Made by a program: the position numbers and the translations under genes
Origin: Palaemon carinicauda
Lineage: Eukaryota > Arthropoda > Malacostraca > Decapoda > Palaemonidae
Length of the DNA: 64,000 nt
Assembly: GCF_036898095.1 (NCBI RefSeq)
Contig: NC_090744.1
Location: 94,863,228-94,927,227 of the forward strand
Direction of reading: 5' to 3'
Shown here: positions 42,928-51,905 of the stretch, in pieces
Numbering within the stretch: the first letter of the stretch is position 1
Layout: each line of letters begins with the position of its first letter
The notes under the pieces: model-generated
Told to the model about the DNA's origin: nothing
The model's database searches: none
Seen by the model: the letters and a program-made list of their open reading frames with translations, nothing else

Positions 42928-43098
42928 GGAAAAATTGAGGTCTTGTTGACAAGAAGTACTGGAGTACCTGACCACAGATGGCGCTGGTGAGTACACCCCC
43001 ACCTGTATAAGCGATCGCTGGCGTATCCCGACCGTAGATTTCTGTCGGGCAACGGAGTTGACAGCTACATGATCATCGGGTAAGATTAATATTGAAAA
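42928..43098 (-). repeat. Family B copy 1 right ITR
   Basis: Identical in structure to 37732-37902. Ends TTAATATTGAAAAA, followed by flank ATACAAATTATG. Confidence 0.88.
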
Positions 43099-43100
43099 AA

Positions 43101-43285
43101 TACAAATTATGTTGAAATTTGTAATATTATTGAGTTGCTTTTTATATCTATTTCCTATATTTCAATTACTAACCCATTTAAGTAACTGTGGTTTGTATAA
43201 CTAGGAAAAAATACAAATTATACTAAAATTTCTAACATTATTGTGAGTTGCTCTTTATATTTATTTCCTATATTTCGATTGTTTA
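43101..43285. repeat. 111-bp tandem duplication flanking copy 1
   Basis: TACAAATTAT at 43101 recurs at 43212 with the following TTGAGTTGC and TATTTCCTATATTTC blocks. The first unit ends TTTGTATAACTAGGAAAAAA, like the left flank of copy 1 at 30018-30036. Confidence 0.65.
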
Positions 43286-44400
43286 TTGATTAGTCGGAAA
43301 AAACTAGAGCAATTTTTAAATAAGCTAATCTATACCCTATCCATGGATAAAAAAAAAACATTTATCTTTCTTAAACATACCCTTAATTCCAATGTTACTT
43401 TGAACCAAAACCTGCCATATTAAGAAGATAAAATACAAAAAGTCGGTAGGTAAGATATTAGGCATATGGAAAAATATTTGGTTTATGTGATCAGCAACAT
43501 TCACTTTAAAAACTATGAAAATGTGCCAATGGAAATTACAGCAATACATACTAAACTAACCTTCTTTAAGCAAAAAAGACCTACCTAACTACCTTAACCT
43601 TAACTAGAAACTTGGCAATGGTATTAACCCAGTTGCCTCCTAACCTAAGCTTGCCTCAAAGTCATACAGTAAATGATTGGAACTTTGCTCTATCTTTGAA
43701 TCCCCTACAAATTAGCAAATAAATATGGCAGAGATATCTATAAGATTTCATCCTAACCTGGGGCACAAGATTCTCCATGGCCAGGCCAGGGCTGAGAACA
43801 CTTAGCATATTACCCATATCATTTTGGGTAGCTCAAATAACCGGATTCATGAGTAGGAACAGAGTTCAGTAAACAAACCTTCCAAGAGGCAATTTGGGTT
43901 GTGTAAAAGAAATTAGACAATATTCCTAAAATATCTATACAAACGCAACATGTGCACATCTGATTTTGTACCAACAGTTGTGCATGCTGAGTTTTCAAAA
44001 GTCACAGTTCAAAAATACATCATAGATGCATCTGTGACATATTTGACACCAACCTACTTAAGGCACCATATCCTTCCTAGCCAGAGGGGGTTTTCCTCCA
44101 TTTCCCTACACATATCTTGATGGTTATGAGGCTAGAAAGATTGTAGAGGAGCTGCCCATGATCTAGGTAAACATTTTCTAGAACCTATATTTCTTATCCA
44201 TAGATTGATTTTTTAATTTATACTTTAAAACTATCTTGTCTACTATACCTAGGTAAACCTTTATTTAAATTTTTACTGTAGTATAATATTCCTAATGATA
44301 CACCTGTCATTTGAGATTGAATATGAATACACTGTACCAGTATTTATAATACAGGAAATGGGGAATCAAAGTTTGGACAGGCTAATCACCGGTTGGGAAT
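43286..44400. other. AT-rich spacer between family B copies, no gene seen
   Basis: About 1.1 kb of AT-rich, non-repetitive sequence with no supported ORF, RNA gene or terminal repeat. Possibly host intron or intergenic DNA. Confidence 0.45.
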
Positions 44401-44598
44401 TATGTTATTTTTATTACTAAAATAAATTTTTGAATATACTTACCCGATGATCATGTAGCTGTCAACTCCGTTGCCCGACAGAAATCTACGCTCGGGATAC
44501 GCCAGCGATCGCTTATACAGGTGGGGGTGTACTCACCAGCGCCATCTGTGGTCAGGTACTCCAGTACTTCTTGTCAACAAGACCTCAATTTTCTCCTC
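44401..44598 (-). repeat. Family B copy 3 left ITR
   Basis: Reverse complement of 50762-50925 except for the outermost end. One difference from copies 1 and 2: CTACGCTCGGG instead of CTACGGTCGGG. Confidence 0.88.
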
Positions 44599-44642
44599 GG
44601 TCCACTGGTTCTCTATGGGGAGGAAGGGCGGGTCATTTAAAT

Positions 44643-44730
44643 CATGATCATCGGGTAAGTATATTCAAAAATTTATTTTAGTAATAAAAATAACATTTTT
44701 CAATATTAATCTTACCCGATGATCATGTAG
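44643..44730 (-). repeat. Family B copy 3 ICR
   Basis: TTTTAGTAATAAAAATAACA followed by TTTTTCAATATTAATC: both element ends joined, with the same end variant as this copy's left terminus. Confidence 0.88.
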
Positions 44731-45142
44731 CTGATTCACACCCAGGGTGGTGGGTGGAGACCAGTATTATCAGTATACATGTTAACAAAGAAGCTAAGTA
44801 TCCCGTATTTCATTTTTATTAGTTATTCAAAATAACAATAAAAAATAAATAAGTACCTGGTAAGGAAGTCGACTTGAACCATTACTCTGCCTTTAATAAG
44901 TACGTCTTCCTTACTGAGCGTAGCGGTCCTCTTAGGATGCTGAACGACTCTTAGGTGGCTAAAGTATAAAGGGCTGCAACCCATACTAAAGGACCTCATC
45001 ATAACCTCTAACCTAGGCGCTTCTCAAGAAAGAATTGACCACCCGCCAAATCAACCAGGATGCGGAAGGCTTCTTAGCCGACCGTACAACCCAAAAACAA
45101 CAATAAAAGCAATCAAGAGAAAGGTTAAAAAAGGTTATGGGA

Positions 45143-46334
45143 TTATGGGAATGTAGTGGCTGAGCCCTCACCTACTACTGCACTCGCTGCTACGAATGGT
45201 CCCAGGGTGTAGCAGTTCTCGTAAAGAGACTGGACATCTTTGAGATAGAATGATGCGAACACTGACTTGCTTCTCCAATAGGTTGCATCCATAACACTCT
45301 GCAGAGAACGGTTCTGTTTGAAGGCCACTGAAGTAGCCACAGCTCTCACTTCATGTGTCCTTACCTTCAGTAAAGCAAGGTCTTCTTCCTTCATATGAGA
45401 ATGAGCTTCTCTAATCAGAAGCCTGATGTAGTTAGAAACTGCGTTCTTAGACATTGGTAGCGAAGGCTTCTTAACAGCACACCATAAGGCTTCTGATTGT
45501 CCTCGTAAAGGTTTTGACCTTTTCAGATAGTGCCTAAGAGCTCTGACTGGGCAAAGTACTCTCTCCAGCTCGTTACCCACCAAGTTAGATAGGCTAGGGA
45601 TCTCGAACGATTTAGGCCAAGGACGTGAAGGAAGCTCGTTTTTAGCCAAAAAACCGAGCTGCAAGGAACATGTAGCCGTTTCCGATGTGAAACCTATGTT
45701 CCTGCTGAAGGCGTGGATCTCACTTACTCTCTTAGCTGTTGCTAGGCATACTAGGAAAAGTTTTTAATGTGAGGTCCTTGAAAGAGGCTAATTGGAGCGG
45801 TTCAAATCTAGATGACATCAGGAACCTTAGGACCACGTCTAGATTCCAGCCTGGAGTGGACAACCGACGTTCCTTAGAGGTCTCAAAAGGCCTAAGGATG
45901 TCCTGCAGATCTTTGTTGGAGGAAAGATCCAAGCCTCTGTGGCGGAAAACCGCTGCCAACATACTTCTATAACCCTTGATCGTAGGAGCTGATAGGGATC
46001 TAACGTTCCTTAGATGTAACAGGGAGTCAGCAATCTGGGTTACAGTGGTATTGGTTGAGGAAACTGCATTGGCCTTGCACCAGTTTCTGAAGACTTCCCA
46101 TTTAGATTGATAGACTCTGAGAGTGGATGTCCTCCTAGCTCTAGCAATCGCTCTGGCTGCCTCCTTCGAAAAGCCTCTAGCTCTTGAGAGTCTTTCGATA
46201 GTCTGAAGGCAGTCAGACGAAGAGCGTGGAGGCTTGGGTGTACCTTCTTTACGTGAGGTTGACGTAGAAGGTCCACTCTTAGAGGAAGAGTCCTGGGAAC
46301 GTCGACCAGCCATTGCAGTACCTCTGTGAACCAT
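45143..46334 (-). pseudogene. Family B copy 3 tyrosine recombinase, 2-bp deletion
   Basis: Aligned with the intact copy 2 gene, it starts at 46332-46334 and would end at 45143. At about 45758 it reads ACTAGGAAAAGTTTTTAATG where copy 2 has GGAAAAGAGTTTTTAATG, so two bases are lost and the frame shifts right after DLTLKT, giving a stop at 45732. The downstream part, with HEVRAVATS and ASFYLKDV, remains open in the shifted frame. All catalytic residues are still encoded. The lesion is at the same site where copy 2 entered copy 1. Confidence 0.85.
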
Positions 46335-48226
46335 TCTCTCGCGGGCCAGAGGGGAGCAACCAACGTCAGCCGTGTCCCTTTGTGAGAGGCGAATTTCTGA
46401 AGTACCCTGTCGACAATCTTGAACGGCGGGAATGCATACAGGTCGAGATGGGACCAATCCAGCAGAAAAGCATCCACGTGAACTGCTGCTGGGTCTGGAA
46501 TCGGCGAACAATACAATGGGAGCCTCTTGGTCATCGAGGTAGCGAACAGATCTATGGTTGGCTGACCCCACAGGGACCAAAGTCTGCTGCAAACATTCTT
46601 GTGAAGGGTCCACTCTGTGGGGATGACCTGACCCTTCCGGCTGAGGCGATCTGCCATGACATTCATATCGCCCTGAATGAACCTCGTTACCAGCGTGAGC
46701 TTTCGATCTTTTGACCAAATGAGGAGGTCCCTTGCGATCTTGAACAACTTCCTCGAATGAGTCCCCCCCTGCTTGGAGATGTAAGCCAAGGCTGTGGTGT
46801 TGTCGGAGTTCACCTCCACCACCTTGTTTAGCTGGAGGGACTTGAAGTTCATTAAGGCCAGATGAACCGCCAACAACTCCTTGCAATTGATGTGGAGTGT
46901 TCTTTGTTCCTGATTCCATGTTCCCGAGCATTCCTGTCCGTCCAATGTCGCACCCCAGCCCGAGTCTGATGCGTCCGAGAAGAGATGGTGGTCGGGGGTC
47001 TGAACAGCTAACGAAAGACCTTCCTTGAGAAGAATGCTGTTCTTCCACCACGTTAGAGTAGACCTCATCTCTTCGGAAACAGGAATTGAGACCGTCTCTA
47101 GCGTCATGTCCTTGATCCAGTGAGCAGCCAGATGATACTGAAGGGGGCGGAGGTGGAGTCTCCCTAACTCGATGAACAGGGCCAGCGATGAAAGTGTCCC
47201 TGTTAGACTCATCCACTGCCTTACTGAGCATCGGCTCCTTCTCAGCATGCTCAGGATGCACTCTAGGTCTTGGTTGATCCTTGGGGCCGACGGAAAAGCC
47301 CGAAAAGCTCGACTCTGAATCTCCATACCCAGGTAAACAATGGTCTGGGATGGGACGAGCTGGGACTTCTCTAAATTGACCAGGAGGCCCAGTTCCTTGG
47401 TCAGATCCATAGTCCATCTGAGATTCTCCAGACAGCGACGACTTGTGGGAGCTCTTAAAAGCCAGTCGTCTAAATAGAGGGAGGCTCTGATGTCTGCCAA
47501 GTGAAGGAATTTCGCAATATTCCTCATCAGTCGCGTAAACACAAGAGGTGCCGTGCTTAGGCCAAAACACAGGGCTTGGAACTGGTACACAACCTTTCCA
47601 TAGACGAATCTCAGGAAAGGTTGGGAGTCTGGATGGATGGGGACGTGAAAGTATGCGTCTTTCAGGTCTAACGAGACCATCCAGTCCTCCTGCCTGACCG
47701 CTGCTAGGACCGACTTCGTCGTCTCCATAGTGAACGTCTGCTTGGTGACATAAGCATTGAGCGCACTGACGTCCAGCACCGGCCTCCAACCTCCTGTCTT
47801 CTTGGCTACCAGGAAGAGACGGTTGTAAAAGCCCGGGGATTGATGGTCCCGGACTATGACCACTGCCTCCTTGTGTAGCAAGAGCGACACCTCTTGTTGC
47901 AACGCTAGCCTCTTGTCCTTCTCCTTGTAGTTGGGAGAGAGGTTGATGGGAGATGTAGCTAGAGGGGGATTGCGGCAGAACGGAATTCTGTATCCCTCCC
48001 TCAGCCACTTCACAGACTGAGCGTCTGCACCTCTGCTCTCCCAAGCTTGCCAGAAGGTCTTGAGTCTGGCTCCTACAGCTGTCTGGAGAGGAGGAAAGTC
48101 AAAACTTGCCTCTTGTGGACTTGGAACCCTTCTTGGGCTTGCCACGGTTACTGTCTGCACGGGTACCTCCTCTGCTGGAGGTTCTGCCACGAAAGGGTGG
48201 GATGAACCTGGAAGCAGGAGTATCAA
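46040..48226 (-). CDS. Family B copy 3 RT/RNase H, intact
   Basis: 728 codons without a stop. It has the same catalytic set as copy 1: Asp187, the YLDD at 252-254, and RNase H Asp418, Glu450, Asp475 and Asp526. It differs from copy 1 by only scattered substitutions (for example RINQDLECIL for RINQALECIL, LFKIARD for LFEIARD). It overlaps gag by 128 bp at its 5' end and YR by about 295 bp at its 3' end, so the element uses three overlapping frames. Confidence 0.82.
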   Translation of the reverse strand: MILLLPGSSHPFVAEPPAEEVPVQTVTVASPRRVPSPQEASFDFPPLQTAVGARLKTFWQAWESRGADAQSVKWLREGYRIPFCRNPPLATSPINLSPNYKEKDKRLALQQEVSLLLHKEAVVIVRDHQSPGFYNRLFLVAKKTGGWRPVLDVSALNAYVTKQTFTMETTKSVLAAVRQEDWMVSLDLKDAYFHVPIHPDSQPFLRFVYGKVVYQFQALCFGLSTAPLVFTRLMRNIAKFLHLADIRASLYLDDWLLRAPTSRRCLENLRWTMDLTKELGLLVNLEKSQLVPSQTIVYLGMEIQSRAFRAFPSAPRINQDLECILSMLRRSRCSVRQWMSLTGTLSSLALFIELGRLHLRPLQYHLAAHWIKDMTLETVSIPVSEEMRSTLTWWKNSILLKEGLSLAVQTPDHHLFSDASDSGWGATLDGQECSGTWNQEQRTLHINCKELLAVHLALMNFKSLQLNKVVEVNSDNTTALAYISKQGGTHSRKLFKIARDLLIWSKDRKLTLVTRFIQGDMNVMADRLSRKGQVIPTEWTLHKNVCSRLWSLWGQPTIDLFATSMTKRLPLYCSPIPDPAAVHVDAFLLDWSHLDLYAFPPFKIVDRVLQKFASHKGTRLTLVAPLWPAREWFTEVLQWLVDVPRTLPLRVDLLRQPHVKKVHPSLHALRLTAFRLSKDSQELEAFRRRQPERLLELGGHPLSESINLNGKSSETGARPMQFPQPIPL

Positions 48227-50546
48227 CTGCTAGAGGGCGGTAAGGTTTAGACACGGAAGGTAAGGTCTTAGCCTTACGTGCAGAAGAAGCCATGAGGTCA
48301 TGCGTATCCTTCTGGAGAAGAGAGGCAGTCATCCCCTTAATTAATTCCTCCGGAAACAGACACTTGGACAGAGGAGCAAAAAGTAACTCTGACCTCTGGC
48401 AAGGGGTGATACCAGCAGATAAGAAGGAGCACAGATGTTCCCTTTTCTTCAGGACCCCTGATACATAAGAAGCCGCAAGCTCGCCAGACCCATCCCGTAT
48501 TGCCTTGTCCATGCTGGACATGATCAGCATGGCTGAGTCCTTGTCAGAAGGGGCAGTCTTCCTGCTTAAGGCTCCCAGGCACCAATCGAGGAAGTTGAAT
48601 ATCTCGAAGGCACGAAAGACTCCCCTTAACAAGTGATCAAGATCTGTAGGGGACCAGCAGATCTTCGAACGTCTCATAGCCAACCTGCGGGGAGAGTCAA
48701 CCAGACTTGAGAAGTCGGCCTGGGCAGAGGCAGGAACCCCCAAGCCAGGTTCCTCTCCCGTGGCATACCAGACGCCCGACTTAGAAGCCAGCTTGGGAGG
48801 AGGAAACACAAAAGAGGTCCTTCCCAGTTGCTTCTTGGACTGCAACCAATCCCCCATAACCCTCAAAGCTCTCCTTGAAGATCTGGCAAGAACAAGCTTG
48901 GTGAAGGCAGGCGCAGTAGGCTGCATGCCCCGAGCAAACTCGGAGGGAGGAGAACGAGGGGTTGCAGACACAAAGTGTTCAGGGTACAACTCTCTGAACA
49001 AAGCAAGGACTTTGCGGAAGTCTAAGGAGGGTGGCGAAGACTTGTGTCCTTCAACATCAGAATGAGGATCATCAAGATGAGCAGCTTCATCCTCAGAAGC
49101 CTCCTCACCCGACAGTTGAGTTGTAAGAGGCAAAGGCAGAGCAGCAAGCTGAACAGGTGAATCCTGCAGAACGGGTGCATGCGTACCTGCGGATCCATCA
49201 TCATGCCTCTGCTGGACAGACTGTGAGCTGGCAACAACAAAAGCAGAGGGCCGGTGTGAGGGAGGGTCTGCGGTGGTATGCAGAGCATGCTGTGAGGCAT
49301 GCGGCTCATGCTGCATGGCATGCGGCTCATGCTGCATGGGATGCGGCTCATGCTGCATGGTATGCGGCTTATGCTGCATGGCATGCGGCTCATGCTGCAT
49401 GGGATGAGGCTCATGCTGCATGGTATGAGGCTCATGCTGCATGGGATGAGGCTCATGCTGCATGGTATGAGGCTCATGCTGCATGGAATGCGGCTCATGC
49501 TGTAAGGTCTGCAGAGCATGCTGCATGGGCTGAGGACTGCGCAACTGTGGAGGAGCTCTCACAGGAGGAGGGATGTTAACCTTCTCTGCCTGATAATCCT
49601 GCATAAAAGCCGCAAGCTGAGACTGCATAGTCTGCAGCATGGACCACTTAGGGTCTACTGTGGTTGGAGCAGAGGCCTGTTGAGGGACCACTCTACCTCT
49701 CTTGGGAGGTGTGCAGTCATCCGATGACTGCGGCGAGTCCGAACTGACCCAGTGGCTACACCTGGGCCGTTGGACTAGCTCTGAAGGGACTTTACGCTTA
49801 AGCGGTCGTGAGACCTTAGTCCACCGTTTCCTCCTGGAAACCTCTTCCACAGACGAGGAATGTAAGGGCTCATTCGTCTGGGAGTGGAAGGGACGATCCT
49901 TAGCAGATACGTCCGCAACCACAGAGGATACATCTGTGCGCCGATCAAGGCCCGCCGAACCCTTTGGTCCTTCGACATTGCTTCTCCCCTGGGCTTGGGA
50001 GCTTGCAAGAGGTCCCGGACTGGGAGGACGACTGGCACGCACAGATGTATCCTCATGCGCAACACTGACACTGACACTATGCACAGCACTAGCACTAACA
50101 CTTCCCACTGCACTCTTCGCTTTCAGCTCTCTGACATCCGCCAAGAGCTGATTGCGGTCACTAACCAACGACTCCACCTTATCACCGAGAGCCTGAATGG
50201 CACGCAACATATCAGCCATTGAAGGCTGAGCACTCGTAGCAGGTTCGGGGGTCACCACCACAGGGGAAGGAAAAGGTTGAGGGGCATGGGGAGAGGAAAT
50301 AACCAAAGAGCGAGAAGAACTCCTCCTATCTCTCTCCTTCTCTAACCTACGAGTATATCTGAGGAATTCATTAAAATCGAATTCCGAAAGCCCAGCACAT
50401 TCCCCACATCGATCTTCCAATTGACAGGATTTTCCCCTACAATTGGAACATACGGTGTGAGGATCAACAGAGGCCTTCGGAAGACGCCTATTACAAGCAC
50501 TAACACTACATCGCCTATATTTAGGAACTTGGGAAGTGTCAGACAT
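48099..50546 (-). CDS. Family B copy 3 gag, intact
   Basis: 815 codons from ATG 50544-50546. It has the Cys/His module at residues 13-50, the MQHEPHx array, the conserved C-terminal domain and the basic tail, as in copy 2. Differences from copy 2 are few (an extra Ser in RRSSSRSL, FARGMQP for FALGMQP). The near identity of two intact gag genes indicates selection or very recent spread. Confidence 0.82.
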   Translation of the reverse strand: MSDTSQVPKYRRCSVSACNRRLPKASVDPHTVCSNCRGKSCQLEDRCGECAGLSEFDFNEFLRYTRRLEKERDRRSSSRSLVISSPHAPQPFPSPVVVTPEPATSAQPSMADMLRAIQALGDKVESLVSDRNQLLADVRELKAKSAVGSVSASAVHSVSVSVAHEDTSVRASRPPSPGPLASSQAQGRSNVEGPKGSAGLDRRTDVSSVVADVSAKDRPFHSQTNEPLHSSSVEEVSRRKRWTKVSRPLKRKVPSELVQRPRCSHWVSSDSPQSSDDCTPPKRGRVVPQQASAPTTVDPKWSMLQTMQSQLAAFMQDYQAEKVNIPPPVRAPPQLRSPQPMQHALQTLQHEPHSMQHEPHTMQHEPHPMQHEPHTMQHEPHPMQHEPHAMQHKPHTMQHEPHPMQHEPHAMQHEPHASQHALHTTADPPSHRPSAFVVASSQSVQQRHDDGSAGTHAPVLQDSPVQLAALPLPLTTQLSGEEASEDEAAHLDDPHSDVEGHKSSPPSLDFRKVLALFRELYPEHFVSATPRSPPSEFARGMQPTAPAFTKLVLARSSRRALRVMGDWLQSKKQLGRTSFVFPPPKLASKSGVWYATGEEPGLGVPASAQADFSSLVDSPRRLAMRRSKICWSPTDLDHLLRGVFRAFEIFNFLDWCLGALSRKTAPSDKDSAMLIMSSMDKAIRDGSGELAASYVSGVLKKREHLCSFLSAGITPCQRSELLFAPLSKCLFPEELIKGMTASLLQKDTHDLMASSARKAKTLPSVSKPYRPLAVDTPASRFIPPFRGRTSSRGGTRADSNRGKPKKGSKSTRGKF
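49290..49527 (-). repeat. 21-bp tandem repeat in copy 3 gag
   Basis: MQHEPHx-coding array, same unit order as copy 2 with single-base changes. Confidence 0.9.
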
Positions 50547-50761
50547 CTTGAATTCTAGAAGTAGTCAAAGGGGGAATTCCAAAGTAAAGCAAAGATCGTT
50601 AACCAATGAATCAAATTAATACCAAAAGCTTGCTAAGCTAAGGCTAAAGCTTCCTGTACAGCGAAGGCTAAATTTCAGAGCAAATACTTCACCAAATCGT
50701 GAACAAAAGACTCCAAAATCAACAGCGTATCCATGTAGGTCTTGCCGGTGGCACGACAGAG

Positions 50762-50930
50762 GAAAAATTGAGGTCTTGTTGACAAGAAGTACTGGAGTAC
50801 CTGACCACAGATGGCGCTGGTGAGTACACCCCCACCTGTATAAGCGATCGCTGGCGTATCCCGACCGTAGATTTCTGTCGGGCAACGGAGTTGACAGCTA
50901 CATGATCATCGGGTAAGATTAATTTTGAAA
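50762..50930 (-). repeat. Family B copy 3 right ITR
   Basis: From AAAAATTGAGGTCTTGTTGA to CATGATCATCGGGTAAGATT, ending AATTTTGAAA. Confidence 0.88.
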
Positions 50931-51905
50931 ATTATTAAGTTTCCAGGATATTCTTGCATCATGGGAGTGGGTAAATACAATACATCAAATATAAAACAGC
51001 AAATTTTTTTTTTACAAAAACAGATATCTAGGTTAACATTACCCACCAAGTGTAGGTTATGGGGTTCAAACTAGTGAATTAGTAGAGATCTATTCAATTA
51101 CACTGGGTGAAATCAATAGTTTTATTATAGTTATGGTCGGAAGAGCGGTTCACTAAAAAAACAGTGTTTCCTTTAGAAAAATTTCCGTTTTCTTCGATAA
51201 TGATACTTATTTTCACTGCAAAGAAAAACTTAATTATCTAAAAAATAGACATCAATGGGATTAGCATGCACACATCACCATGTACTGCTTGCCAGTAAAT
51301 AGGCACTTGATGTTTTTCTTTTTCCGTGAGCGAAGTGAGCGCATGGTGGAGCAAAAACCATTTGATTTCTAAAAAAAAATATCCCCGTTCTTAGTCAGTC
51401 TAACGGGCTTTTGGTTTGAAGGTCAAATTCAATGAAAGCACAGTATTTACTACAAGACAAACTACATTTTCTGTTCAAAATGTTGTTCCATCCATAACTA
51501 TAATTTAAGCATATTAATTTTCAAATATTTTACTACAGTAAAGAAAATCTGATTTTACCAAAATATTTACCTGAGTGCTGTCAACTGTAAATATAGAAAC
51601 TTTTTGTTCCCACCTAACCCCACCTAGGATAACTCAAGATAACGTGTCTGTACAAATCGAATATCCAAGTATCTTAGAACAATTTATGATTAAAGTTATG
51701 GAGCCTTTGTATATCAGCGGCCAGTTCCTCATGTGTTCATTTAAAATGGACATCAACTAACCTAAACTTTCCCCCTTAACCTACAAGGCGTGTCATTACC
51801 TACTTAACTAACGAGGGGGCTAACACCCCCCTGTGACCCCCTTTACACTGCTGTATTCTAAGTTAGACATAATGATATATATATATATTTCTGAAACTGG
51901 TTTCA
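50931..51905. other. AT-rich spacer, no gene seen
   Basis: No supported gene; short open frames only. Confidence 0.45.

Larger units (their letters stand above)
30034..43098 (-). mobile_element. Family B DIRS copy 1, split by copy 2
   Basis: The copy's own sequence is 30034-31380 plus about 37903-43098, in total about 6.54 kb, the same length as copies 2 and 3. It runs, in minus order, from the right ITR through gag, RT/RNase H and the YR N-terminal half; copy 2 comes next, followed by the YR C-terminal half, ICR and left ITR. Its left junction follows TATAACTAGGAAA and its right junction is TATTGAAAAA then ATACAAATT. No target duplication is visible. Gag has a 1-bp deletion and YR is interrupted; RT is open. 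Confidence 0.88.
44401..50930 (-). mobile_element. Family B DIRS copy 3
   Basis: Complete 6.53-kb element, minus orientation, left end TATGTTATTTTTATTACTAA after GGTTGGGAAT, right end TTAATTTTGAAAATTATTAAG. No target duplication. Gag and RT are open; YR carries a 2-bp deletion. Confidence 0.9.
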
